Source: Streptomyces subrutilus (GTDB lineage Bacteria > Actinomycetota > Actinomycetes > Streptomycetales > Streptomycetaceae). From it: DNA of 64,000 bases. Shown in pieces: positions 15,041 through 25,060 of this stretch. The position numbers and the translations under genes were made by a program. The DNA is taken from assembly GCF_008704535.1 (NCBI RefSeq), contig NZ_CP023701.1, forward strand, positions 3,722,501 to 3,786,500. Reading direction: 5' to 3'. The notes beneath the pieces are model-generated. The model was given only the letters and a program-made list of their open reading frames with translations. It was not told the DNA's origin and did no database searches. Positions within the stretch are counted from its first letter, which is position 1, and every line of letters starts with the position of its first letter.

Positions 15041-16030
15041 TCAGTACGCCAGCGAGCGGTCGACGGCGTCGAGCACCCGGTCCAGGCCCGGCAGGTACTC
15101 GTCCTCCAGGCGGGCCGGCGGGTACGGGGCGTGGAAGCCGCCGACGCGCAGGACCGGCGCCTCCAGGTGGTAGAAGCACCGCTCCGTGATGCGGGCGGCG
15201 ATCTCCGAGCCCACACCGAGGAAGACCGGCGCCTCGTGGACGACCACGAGCCGGCGGGTCTTCTCCACCGACGCCTGGATGCCGTCGAAGTCCACCGGGG
15301 ACATCGACCGCAGGTCGACGACCTCGACCGACTTGCCCTCCTCGGCGGCGGCCGCGGCGGCCTCCAGGCAGACCTTCACCATCGGGCCGTAGGCCGCCAG
15401 GGTGACGTCGGAGCCCTCGCGGGCCACCCGGGCCCGGTGCAGCTCGCCGGGGATGGCCTCGACGTCGACCTCGCCCTTGTCCCAGTAGCGCCGCTTCGGC
15501 TCGAAGAAGATCACCGGGTCGTCGCTGAGGATGGCCTGCTGGAGCATCCAGTAGGCGTCCGAGGCATTGCTCGGCGAGACCACCTTCAGGCCCGCGACGT
15601 GCGCGAACAGCGTCTCCGGGGACTCCGAGTGGTGCTCCACCGCGCCGATGCCGCCGGCGTACGGGATGCGGATGACGACCGGCATCTTGATCTTGCCGAG
15701 GGAGCGCGCGTGCATCTTCGCGAGCTGCGTGACGATCTGGTCGTACGCGGGGAAGACGAACCCGTCGAACTGGATCTCCACGACCGGCCGGTACCCGCGC
15801 AGGGCCAGGCCGATGGCGGTGCCGACGATGCCGGACTCGGCGAGCGGGGTGTCGATGACCCGCTCCTCGCCGAAGTCCTTCTGCAGCCCGTCGGTGATGC
15901 GGAAGACGCCGCCGAGCTTGCCGACGTCCTCGCCCATGATCAGGACCTTGGGGTCGGTCTCCAGGGCCTTGCGCAGCGAATCGTTGAGCGCCTTCGCGAT
16001 GGTCAGCTTCTGTACGGCCACGGCGGTCAC
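15041..16030 (-). CDS. bkdB2: Branched-chain 2-oxoacid dehydrogenase E1 beta
   Basis: The 329-aa beta subunit of the thiamine-diphosphate-dependent decarboxylase. Family motifs are VLIMGEDVGKLGGVFRITDGL (the ThDP-contacting Glu), DTPLAESGIVGTAIGLALRGYRPVVEIQFDGF, IRIPYAGGIGAVEHHSESPE and VVDLRSMSPVDF. The GTG start (16028-16030) overlaps the E1alpha stop as GTGA, giving equimolar coupled translation of the alpha2-beta2 enzyme. The 329-residue length is normal. Confidence 0.92.
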   Translation of the reverse strand: MTAVAVQKLTIAKALNDSLRKALETDPKVLIMGEDVGKLGGVFRITDGLQKDFGEERVIDTPLAESGIVGTAIGLALRGYRPVVEIQFDGFVFPAYDQIVTQLAKMHARSLGKIKMPVVIRIPYAGGIGAVEHHSESPETLFAHVAGLKVVSPSNASDAYWMLQQAILSDDPVIFFEPKRRYWDKGEVDVEAIPGELHRARVAREGSDVTLAAYGPMVKVCLEAAAAAAEEGKSVEVVDLRSMSPVDFDGIQASVEKTRRLVVVHEAPVFLGVGSEIAARITERCFYHLEAPVLRVGGFHAPYPPARLEDEYLPGLDRVLDAVDRSLAY

Positions 16031-17232
16031 TCCCCACCCTCGAAGGACGCGAGGTAGGCGGCGAACTGCGCGCGCTCCTCGTCGACGAGCGCGTGCCCGT
16101 CCGCGTAGACGTTCTCGAAGATCGCCATGGTGTCGGGGTCGGGCATGGCGCGCACGGCCTCGCGCACCCGCTTGCCCAGCGCCTCGCTCTCCGCCTCCAG
16201 CTCCGCGAAGAACGCCTCGTCGGCGCCGCCGCTCGCCAGCAGGTGGGTCTTCAGGCGCAGGATCGGGTCCTTGGCCTCCCAGGCCGCGGTCTCCTCGTCC
16301 CGGCGGTACTTCGTCGGGTCGTCGGAGGTGGTGTGCGCACCCATCCGGTACGTGAACGCCTCGACCAGCGTGGGGCCCTCGCCGCGGCGGGCGCGGTCCA
16401 GCGCCCAGCGGGTCACGGCCAGGCAGGCCAGCACGTCGTTGCCGTCGACGCGAACGCCGGGGAAGCCGAAGCCCTGGGCGCGCTGGTAGAGCGGCACGCG
16501 CATCTGGCGCTCGGTCGGCTCGGAGATCGCCCACTGGTTGTTCTGGCAGAAGAACACGACGGGGGAGTTGTAGACGGCCGAGAAGGTGAACGCCTCGGCG
16601 ACGTCGCCCTGGCTGGACGCGCCGTCGCCGAAGTAGGCGATGACCGCCGAGTCGGCGCCGTCCTTGGCCACGCCCATGGCGTAGCCGGTCGCGTGCAGCG
16701 TCTGCGAGCCGATGACGATCGTGTACAGGTGGAAGTTGTTGGTGTTCGGGTCCCAGCCGCCGTGGTTCACGCCGCGGAACATGCCGAGCAGGTTCGTCGG
16801 GTCGACTCCGCGGCACCACGCGACGCCGTGCTCGCGGTAGGTCGGGAAGACGTAGTCCTCGTCGTTCAGCGCCCGGGCGGAGCCGATCTGCGCGGCCTCC
16901 TGGCCGAGGAGCGAGGCCCACAGGCCCAGCTCGCCCTGCCGCTGCAGCGCGGTGGCCTCCCCGTCGAAGCGCCGGGTGAGCACCATGTCGCGGTAGAGCC
17001 CGCGCAGGTCCTCGGTGGTGACGTCGGCGACGAACGGAGCGAATTCCGCGACGTCGGGATGGTGCGCGGCGTCGACCCGGTCCCCTTCGGGCGTCAGCAG
17101 CTGTACGAGCTGGGGTGCGTCCTGCGTCTGTGCGGTGGCAGCGGCGGTCTTGCGGGCGGTCGCCCCGCCTGCCGCCCGCTTGGTGCCGCTGCTGCGTCGC
17201 GGCTTGCGCGCGGCAGTGCTCTCCACGGTCAC
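16027..17232 (-). CDS. bkdA2: Branched-chain 2-oxoacid dehydrogenase E1 alpha
   Basis: The 401-aa alpha subunit. The ThDP-binding motif AYFGDGASSQGDVAEAFTFS begins at about residue 190, followed by VVFFCQNNQWAIS. A phosphorylation-loop-like YRMGAHTTSDDPTKYR is present. The first 45 residues are Lys/Arg/Ala-rich (RKPRRSSGTKRAAGGATARK) and absent from many homologues. The GTG start has a strong GGAGGAG 5-6 bases upstream. It is the first gene of the operon; the product decarboxylates 2-oxoacids from Val, Leu and Ile. Confidence 0.92.
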   Translation of the reverse strand: MTVESTAARKPRRSSGTKRAAGGATARKTAAATAQTQDAPQLVQLLTPEGDRVDAAHHPDVAEFAPFVADVTTEDLRGLYRDMVLTRRFDGEATALQRQGELGLWASLLGQEAAQIGSARALNDEDYVFPTYREHGVAWCRGVDPTNLLGMFRGVNHGGWDPNTNNFHLYTIVIGSQTLHATGYAMGVAKDGADSAVIAYFGDGASSQGDVAEAFTFSAVYNSPVVFFCQNNQWAISEPTERQMRVPLYQRAQGFGFPGVRVDGNDVLACLAVTRWALDRARRGEGPTLVEAFTYRMGAHTTSDDPTKYRRDEETAAWEAKDPILRLKTHLLASGGADEAFFAELEAESEALGKRVREAVRAMPDPDTMAIFENVYADGHALVDEERAQFAAYLASFEGGE

Positions 17233-17539
17233 GTGTGCTCCTCCGTCGGTCCGGCACCCGGGTTCTCCGGGGTCCAGTGCGGCTCACCTGTATCCGTACC
17301 CGCGCACGGGGTGGGTGCGCGTCGAGTACGGGATTCAGGCGTGACAGGTGCCCCGGCGCGTGCCCTGCGCAATGCACGTTACCCAGTGCGCCGCATAACT
17401 GCGAAACCCCGTTTGACCTGCGATTTTGCTTGGATTTCCAAGTAAATCCGCGGAAGCGGGAACAACCACTGGTCACAGCCTTGCAGGGGGCCGGAACAAC
17501 GGCACGTTATCCCGGGTAACCCCGGCAGGGAAGGGGTGA
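17233..17539. promoter_or_regulatory. Divergent promoter region with a palindrome (bkdA2 / DevR-like gene)
   Basis: A gene-free 307 bp. CTTGGATTTCCAAG at 17429-17442 is a perfect inverted repeat around a 2-bp spacer, and it extends outward by TTT/AAA after one mismatch, so the dyad spans 17425-17446. It lies in the least GC-rich stretch of the region, about 200 bp upstream of bkdA2. A second dyad-like element, TTATCCCGGGTAA, lies at 17508-17520, close to the regulator start. Binding by an Lrp-type protein such as BkdR is possible but unproven. Confidence 0.55.
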
Positions 17540-18220
17540 GTGTGTGAAACTGACTTCGTGCGCGAAGACGGAAAAATCAAGGTATTCCTCCTGGACGACC
17601 ACGAAGTGGTGCGTCGGGGTGTTCATGAGCTGTTGTCGGTCGAAGAGGACATCGAGATCGTCGGCGAGGCCGGTACGGCCGCCGACGCCCTGGTCCGCAT
17701 CCCCGCCACCCGCCCCGACGTGGCCGTCCTCGACGTGCGCCTGCCGGACGGCAGCGGCGTCGAGGTGTGCCGCGAGGTCCGCTCGCAGAACGAGGACATC
17801 AAGTGCCTGATGCTGACCTCGTTCGCCGACGACGAGGCGCTGTTCGACGCGATCATGGCCGGCGCCTCGGGCTACGTCCTGAAGGCGATCCGCGGGAACG
17901 AGCTGCTCAACGCGGTGCGTGACGTCGCGGACGGGAAGTCCCTGCTGGACCCGGTCGCCACCGCCCGCGTGCTGGAGCGGCTGCGCGACGGCAAGAACGG
18001 CAAGGGCGACGACCGTCTGTCGAACCTCACCGACCAGGAGCGCAAGATCCTGGACCTGATCGGGGAGGGCCTGACCAACCGGGTCATCGGCGAACGGCTG
18101 CACCTGGCCGAGAAGACGATCAAGAACTACGTCTCCAGCCTGCTCTCCAAGCTGGGCATGGAGCGCCGCTCGCAGGCCGCCGCCTACGTGGCCCGGCTCC
18201 AGGCCGAGAAGCGCCGCTGA
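17540..18220 (+). CDS. DevR/DosR-like response regulator (NarL/LuxR type)
   Basis: A 226-aa regulator. Its receiver domain has IKVFLLDDHEVVRRGVHELL, phosphoacceptor Asp65 in VAVLDVRLPDGSGVEVC, LTSF and YVLKAI. Its LuxR-type helix-turn-helix reads LTDQERKILDLIGEGLTN, then EKTIKNYVSSLLSKLGMERR. The last segment is close to what I recall of mycobacterial DevR/DosR, the hypoxia and dormancy regulator. There is no sensor kinase gene next to it. The GTG start is preceded by AAGGGG; a GTG six codons downstream is an alternative. The next gene carries a DevR-box-like site, which supports the assignment. Confidence 0.85.
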   Translation: MCETDFVREDGKIKVFLLDDHEVVRRGVHELLSVEEDIEIVGEAGTAADALVRIPATRPDVAVLDVRLPDGSGVEVCREVRSQNEDIKCLMLTSFADDEALFDAIMAGASGYVLKAIRGNELLNAVRDVADGKSLLDPVATARVLERLRDGKNGKGDDRLSNLTDQERKILDLIGEGLTNRVIGERLHLAEKTIKNYVSSLLSKLGMERRSQAAAYVARLQAEKRR

Positions 18221-18302
18221 GCGGGGCCGCGCGGGCCCCGTCCGGCGCGGGCCGGGCGCGGGCCGGGCGCGGGTCGGTGCCATACGGCGCGGCGCGCCAC
18301 TC

Positions 18303-18316
18303 GGGACCAACGTCCC
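18303..18316. promoter_or_regulatory. DevR-box-like operator
   Basis: GGGACCAACGTCCC, within TCGGGACCAACGTCCCCGAT (18301-18320), fits the DevR/DosR consensus TTSGGGACTWWAGTCCCSAA at all but the T/A next to the centre and the outer ends. It lies about 60 bp before the next gene, right after the DevR-like gene. Confidence 0.65.
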
Positions 18317-18375
18317 CGATCATGGGGGCGGGCTCCTCTTTCCCCGCACGGGGCCGGTGCCCGACAGTGGACGGC

Positions 18376-18792
18376 ATGTCCCCAGAGGAACTCCACGCCA
18401 TCGAACTGCTGCGCCGGGTGCCGTACGGCCGGGTGGCCACGAGCATGCGCGCGCTGCCCTTCCTCGCCCTGGCCCGCCACATCGTGGTGGACGGCAGGGT
18501 GGTGCTGAGAATGCATTCCGGTTTCGGCCACCACCAGGCCTGCAACGGCAGCGTCGTGGCGTACGGGGCGGACAACTTCAATTCCCGGGACCCGCGGCTG
18601 TGGTCGGTCCAGTTCACCGGGACCGCGCGGATCGTCGAGCCGACCAATGCCGAACTGGAGCTTTTCGGTCCCGGTCCGCATTTCGTGGACGGCGCCGTCT
18701 TCGACCCGGTCTACATGCGGATCGAGCCCCAGTTCGTCACCGTGCACTCGCTCGCCGGGAATCCGGACCGCGTGTACCAGCACGCGCTCTGA
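18376..18792 (+). CDS. Pyridoxamine 5'-phosphate oxidase-like flavin/F420-binding protein
   Basis: A 138-aa split-barrel protein starting MSPEELHAIELLRRVPYGRVATSMRALPF and containing RHIVVDGRVVLRMHSGFG, ACNGSVVAYGADNFN and WSVQFTGTARIVEPTN, the strand pattern of the PPOX/F420-dependent reductase fold. Such proteins bind FMN, F420 or haem; the cofactor is not evident. Its position behind a DevR-like gene and a DevR-box-like site suggests induction under oxygen limitation, as for related genes in the mycobacterial dormancy regulon. The internal ATG 18376 is preferred; the upstream frame is low in similarity. Confidence 0.78.
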   Translation: MSPEELHAIELLRRVPYGRVATSMRALPFLALARHIVVDGRVVLRMHSGFGHHQACNGSVVAYGADNFNSRDPRLWSVQFTGTARIVEPTNAELELFGPGPHFVDGAVFDPVYMRIEPQFVTVHSLAGNPDRVYQHAL

Positions 18793-18842
18793 GGGGCGCG
18801 CGCCGCCGGTCCGCCCGTCCGCGCCCGCGCGCCCGGGCTGCC

Positions 18843-18893
18843 CGTACGGGAAGGGCCCCGCGGAATCGCCTTCCGCGGGGCCCTTCCCGTACG
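18843..18893. terminator. Bidirectional hairpin terminator
   Basis: A perfect 23-bp stem (starting CGTACGGGAAGGGCCCC) with a 5-base loop lies between the convergent PPOX-like and kinase genes. Confidence 0.9.
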
Positions 18894-18907
18894 CGCACCG
18901 CCGCCGC

Positions 18908-20485
<1,578 letters not shown>

Positions 20486-20714
20486 CAGTCCTCGCCGTCG
20501 TCTCTCTCGGCCGCCGCTCAGCGGTGTCCTCTTCTTCGATGCTCCGGTGAACGCTACAGCCTCCGCACCGGTCACCGTTTGGACTAGGCCGCGCTGTGCC
20601 CGTGTGGTCACGGATCGGGCACCCCGCTTGACGTGTGCTTGCCCTCCGGCAGACTGGGCGCCACCTGCGCCCGGCCGGCGGCGCGGGCACACATCCCGAG
20701 GGGAAGCACCAGTC

Positions 20715-22403
20715 ATGAGCCAGGACGGCACTCAGGGCCAGTACGCGGGCGGCTCGCTTGCCGGTGGCCGTTACCAGCTGCGGGACCTGCTCGGCGCGGG
20801 CGGCATGGCCTCCGTGTACCTCGCGTACGACTCGGCGCTCGACCGCCAGGTCGCCATCAAGACGCTGCACAGCGACCTCGGGAGGGAGCAGTCCTTCCGC
20901 GAACGCTTCCGGCGCGAGGCCCAGGCTGTAGCCAAACTGTCGCACACGAACATCGTCTCGGTGTTCGACACGGGCGAGGGCGAAGTGGCCTTCGCCGGCT
21001 CCGCGGCCGGCGGGGCGGTGATGCCGTACATCGTCATGGAGTACGTGGAGGGCATGCCGCTCGGCTCGGTGCTGGAGGCGGACGTACGGCAGTACGGGGC
21101 GATGCCGGCGGACAAGGCGCTGAAGGTGACGGCCGACGTGCTGGCCGCGCTGGAGACCAGCCACGAGATGGGGCTGGTCCACCGCGACATCAAGCCCGGC
21201 AACGTCATGGTGAACAAGCGCGGCGTGGTCAAGGTGATGGACTTCGGCATCGCCCGGGCCATGCAGTCGGGCGTCACCTCGATGACGCAGACCGGCATGG
21301 TCGTCGGCACCCCGCAGTACCTCTCCCCCGAGCAGGCGCTGGGGCGCGGCGTCGACGCCCGCTCCGACCTCTACTCGGTCGGCATCATGCTGTTCCAACT
21401 GCTGACCGGGCGGCTCCCCTTCGACGCCGACTCTCCGCTGGCCATCGCCTACGCGCACGTGCAGGAGGAGCCGGTCGCCCCGTCCTCCGTGAACCGCTCG
21501 GTGACCCCGGCGATGGACGCGCTGGTCGCGCGCGCGCTGAAGAAGAACCCGAACGAGCGCTTCCCCACCGCCGCGGCCATGGGCGACGAGGTGGCCCGGG
21601 TGCTGGGCTCGGGGCGCGCCGCGGCGCCCGCGATCGTGCCGGGCGCGACCGCGGGCGGCAGCGGCGCGGGCGTCTCCTCGGCGGTGTTCCCGCCGGTGGA
21701 CGCGGGGTACTCGGCGCCGCCGCAGCACGCGGTGCAGCAGCCGTACCCGGCGCAGCACACGCCGGCGCCGTCCCCGTACGCCCCCCGGCACACGCCCGCC
21801 CCGCAGGCGCACGCCCAGGGCGGGTACGCCTACCCGCACGCCCCGGCGCCCGGGCCGCAGCAGTCGTACGGGCCCCAGACCCCGGCGCCGTACACGGTCT
21901 CCCCCGTGACGGGCTCCCGGGGCCCGGCGGGCGGGTCCGGCGGGCGGCGGAACGTTCCGGTGGTCGTGGGCGCGATCGCGGTGGCGCTGCTGGCCATCGG
22001 CGGCCTGGTGGCGGTGCTCACCAACCGCGGCGGGGAGGAGCCCGACGCGAAGGGCGGCTCGCCGGAGACCTCGGCGTCCGCGCCCGCGTCGGCGGCCGCG
22101 CCGGCCAGGGCCGGGTTCAAGGGGCCGGACGTCTCGCGCACGATCGACCCGGCCAAGTGCAAGGAGCCGACGAAGCACTACAGCGAGGCCGGCAAGTACC
22201 TGGCCCCGGACCTGAAGTACAAGAACCTGCGGTCCGTGAAGGAGTGCATCCAGGCCTCGGGCGGCAAGTACAAGATCGTGGAGAAGGACGAGGCGGTGTT
22301 CGGCAAGGACACCGTGCTCTCGCAGAACCCGAACGCCGGCGACAAGATCGACAAGGAGGGCACGGAGTACACGCTGACCGTGTCCACCGGCTACCCGGAG
22401 TAG
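20715..22403 (+). CDS. PASTA-domain Ser/Thr protein kinase
   Basis: A 562-aa PknB-type kinase. It carries RYQLRDLLGAGGMASVYLA, VAIKTL, LVHRDIKPGNVMV, KVMDFGIARA and GTPQYLSPEQALGRG in the first 280 residues. A Pro/Gln/His-rich juxtamembrane stretch follows, then one membrane helix (VPVVVGAIAVALLAIGGLVAVL). The outer domain of about 100 residues ends in one PASTA-like module (AVFGKDTVLSQNPNAGDKID). PASTA modules bind muropeptides, so cell-wall sensing is likely. ATG 20715 follows the sequence GAGGGGAAGCACCAGTC. Confidence 0.9.
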   Translation: MSQDGTQGQYAGGSLAGGRYQLRDLLGAGGMASVYLAYDSALDRQVAIKTLHSDLGREQSFRERFRREAQAVAKLSHTNIVSVFDTGEGEVAFAGSAAGGAVMPYIVMEYVEGMPLGSVLEADVRQYGAMPADKALKVTADVLAALETSHEMGLVHRDIKPGNVMVNKRGVVKVMDFGIARAMQSGVTSMTQTGMVVGTPQYLSPEQALGRGVDARSDLYSVGIMLFQLLTGRLPFDADSPLAIAYAHVQEEPVAPSSVNRSVTPAMDALVARALKKNPNERFPTAAAMGDEVARVLGSGRAAAPAIVPGATAGGSGAGVSSAVFPPVDAGYSAPPQHAVQQPYPAQHTPAPSPYAPRHTPAPQAHAQGGYAYPHAPAPGPQQSYGPQTPAPYTVSPVTGSRGPAGGSGGRRNVPVVVGAIAVALLAIGGLVAVLTNRGGEEPDAKGGSPETSASAPASAAAPARAGFKGPDVSRTIDPAKCKEPTKHYSEAGKYLAPDLKYKNLRSVKECIQASGGKYKIVEKDEAVFGKDTVLSQNPNAGDKIDKEGTEYTLTVSTGYPE

Positions 22404-22452
22404 CCGGCGGCGGGACGCACCGAACCCGCGCGACGGCGCGGAATCTGACACA

Positions 22453-22497
22453 CCGGCATCCCGGGGACCCCGATGGGGCACCCGGGATGCCGGTTTT
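22453..22497 (+). terminator. Rho-independent terminator
   Basis: A 13-bp perfect stem (CCGGCATCCCGGG and its complement), a 15-base loop and a following TTTT lie about 50 bp after the PASTA kinase stop. Confidence 0.85.
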
Positions 22498-22553
22498 GCC
22501 CCACTATGTAAATCTGAGCGAGACATCTCGGTCGCTCGGTACGGAGGGGCTCC

Positions 22554-23477
22554 GTGAACGAAGGCTTCCGCCCGCCGCGACCGGCGCCCACGGCCCGCCC
22601 GGCAGGCACGGCCGAAGCGGTGCCCGCGGCCGAAGCGGCACCCGAGGCCCGTCCGGACCGCACGGCCCCGGCGCCGCGGGCGGCCGGGCGCGGCCGGAGG
22701 GCGCCGCTGGCCCTCCCGGCGCGCCTGCTGGCCTGCGCGGCCCTCGGCGCCGCGGCGTTCACCGCCGCCGCCCCCGCCCTCGCCACCCCCGTTCTCGCCG
22801 CGCCCGTTCTCGCCGCGCCCGCGTTCGCCGCGCCCGCGGCCGCTCCCGCCGACGACGGGCACGGGGAGCTGGCCGGCAGCGCCGCCGGCGTCGGCCGGGA
22901 GCACCCGGGCCGGCCCGCGGGGGCCCCGGTGAACCGCGAGGCGGTGGTCGCCTCGCGGCCCCTGACGGAGCGTGCGCCCGCCGACCGCCCCGAGGCCGTG
23001 CCGCCGTACGGCCTGACGCCCGCCGAACCCCGGCCGCAGGACCGGCCCGAGGCCGACCGGCCGCCGGGGACCGCGCCCCGGACCCCGCCCGGTACGCGGC
23101 CCGAGACCCGGCCGGAAGCCCCGCCCGAGGCCCGCGCCGAAGCCCACGCCGAAGGCCGTCCCGAGGCGCGCCCCGATGCCCGCATCGAAGCCAGGCCCGA
23201 AGCCCGGCCCGAGGGGCGGCCCGAAACCCGGCCCGAAGCCAGGCCCGAGGGGCGGCCCCGGGACCGGCCCTCGGGGACGGACCGGACGCCGGGCCCGCGC
23301 CCCACCGCGACCCCGGACCCGCTGCCGCGGCCGAGCCGGTCGGGGAGCACGCTCGGTACCGCCCCTAACGACCGGGCCGCCGACCTGGCCGCGCACATAC
23401 TGCCGCTGGGCACCGGATTCGCCCTGATGGGACTGGGGCTGGGCTACCTGGGAGTGCGCCTGCGCCGCGGCCTGTGA
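22554..23477 (+). CDS. Secreted/anchored Pro-Glu-Arg repeat protein
   Basis: A 307-aa protein of no known function. A long Ala/Pro N terminus leads to a hydrophobic segment (about 50-75) that could be a signal sequence, and an Ala-rich stretch follows. The middle (about 150-250) is a degenerate repeat of RPEARPEGRPET-type units. The C terminus has an LPLGTG motif, a hydrophobic helix (FALMGLGLGYLGV) and a basic end RLRRGL. This end looks like a membrane anchor rather than a true LPXTG sortase signal. The GTG start follows GGAGGGG. Composition is the only evidence, so a stalk or cell-wall spacer role is a guess. Confidence 0.65.
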   Translation: MNEGFRPPRPAPTARPAGTAEAVPAAEAAPEARPDRTAPAPRAAGRGRRAPLALPARLLACAALGAAAFTAAAPALATPVLAAPVLAAPAFAAPAAAPADDGHGELAGSAAGVGREHPGRPAGAPVNREAVVASRPLTERAPADRPEAVPPYGLTPAEPRPQDRPEADRPPGTAPRTPPGTRPETRPEAPPEARAEAHAEGRPEARPDARIEARPEARPEGRPETRPEARPEGRPRDRPSGTDRTPGPRPTATPDPLPRPSRSGSTLGTAPNDRAADLAAHILPLGTGFALMGLGLGYLGVRLRRGL

Positions 23478-23561
23478 GCCGCCCGCCCACCCGTCGACGG
23501 CCCGTCTCCCCCGGGAGGCGTACGTCCCGCGACGGTTGCGGAGCGTGAACATACTCGGTAT

Positions 23562-23576
23562 ACATACCCGGTATGT
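23562..23576. promoter_or_regulatory. Operator-like palindrome over the padR start
   Basis: ACATACCCGGTATGT, a near-perfect dyad, covers the ATG. A similar half (ATACTCGGTATAC) lies directly upstream at 23551. TTGCGG at 23535 and TATACAT at 23559 give a promoter whose start would fall at or next to the ATG. Such ATAC/GTAT dyads are usual for PadR proteins. Confidence 0.65.
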
Positions 23577-24289
23577 CGATCCGTCACGGCCTGCTCGCCC
23601 TGCTGGAACGGGGCCCCCGCTACGGCTCCCAGCTGCGCACCGAATTCGAATCCCGCACCGGCTCCACCTGGCCCCTGAACGTCGGGCAGGTGTACACGAC
23701 CCTCGCCCGACTGGAGCGGGACGGACTGGTCGCCCCCGGCGGCGAGGACCCGGCCGGGCACACCCTCTACGCCATCACCGACACCGGGCGCGCCGAACTG
23801 CGCGCGTGGTACGAACGCCCCGTCGACCGCGCCCACCCGCCGCGCGACGAGCTCTCCATCAAGCTCGCCATGGCCGTGGGCGCCCCCGGCGTGGACATCC
23901 GCGCCGTCATCCAGTCCCAACGGCACGCCACGATCAGGGCGATGCAGGACTACACCCGGCTCAAGGCCCGGGCCCTCGCCGCCGTGGAGGGCGGCCGCGC
24001 CGGGGAACGGGACGACGTGGCCTGGCTGCTCGTCCTGGAGCAGCTCATCTTCCAGACCGAGGCCGAGGCCCGCTGGCTCGACCACTGCGAAGCCCGGCTC
24101 GTCCGGCTCTCCCTCCCGGCCGACGGGAGGGCCGCGGCGCCCGGAGCACCACAGGCCCCGCGGAACCCCGCCGGCACGGCCGCGGACCCCACCGCCCCGC
24201 ACACCGCCGCGAGCGCCGGGAACACGGCAGCCGCCCCGACCACCACCGCCACGACGACGCCCCGCACCGCCCGCACGCGGCGGGGCTGA
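23573..24289 (+). CDS. PadR family transcriptional regulator
   Basis: A 238-aa protein beginning MSIRHGLLALLERGPRYGSQL, the PadR winged helix, with GQVYTTLARLERDGLV as the recognition part. The middle is the PadR C-terminal helical domain. The last about 45 residues are a low-complexity Ala/Thr/Pro tail. It is transcribed just before an ABC transporter pair and presumably represses it. The ATG lies in the centre of the candidate operator, and there is no ribosome site, suggesting a leaderless mRNA. Confidence 0.9.
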   Translation: MSIRHGLLALLERGPRYGSQLRTEFESRTGSTWPLNVGQVYTTLARLERDGLVAPGGEDPAGHTLYAITDTGRAELRAWYERPVDRAHPPRDELSIKLAMAVGAPGVDIRAVIQSQRHATIRAMQDYTRLKARALAAVEGGRAGERDDVAWLLVLEQLIFQTEAEARWLDHCEARLVRLSLPADGRAAAPGAPQAPRNPAGTAADPTAPHTAASAGNTAAAPTTTATTTPRTARTRRG

Positions 24290-24313
24290 ACCACCGTTCC
24301 AGGGGGAACCCTC

Positions 24314-25056
<743 letters not shown>

Positions 25057-25060
<4 letters not shown>

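Noticed and set aside
22554-23477. Sortase-anchored (LPXTG) surface protein
   Set aside because: The motif reads LPLGTG with an extra residue, and the end is only a helix and a basic tail; a membrane anchor is as likely.
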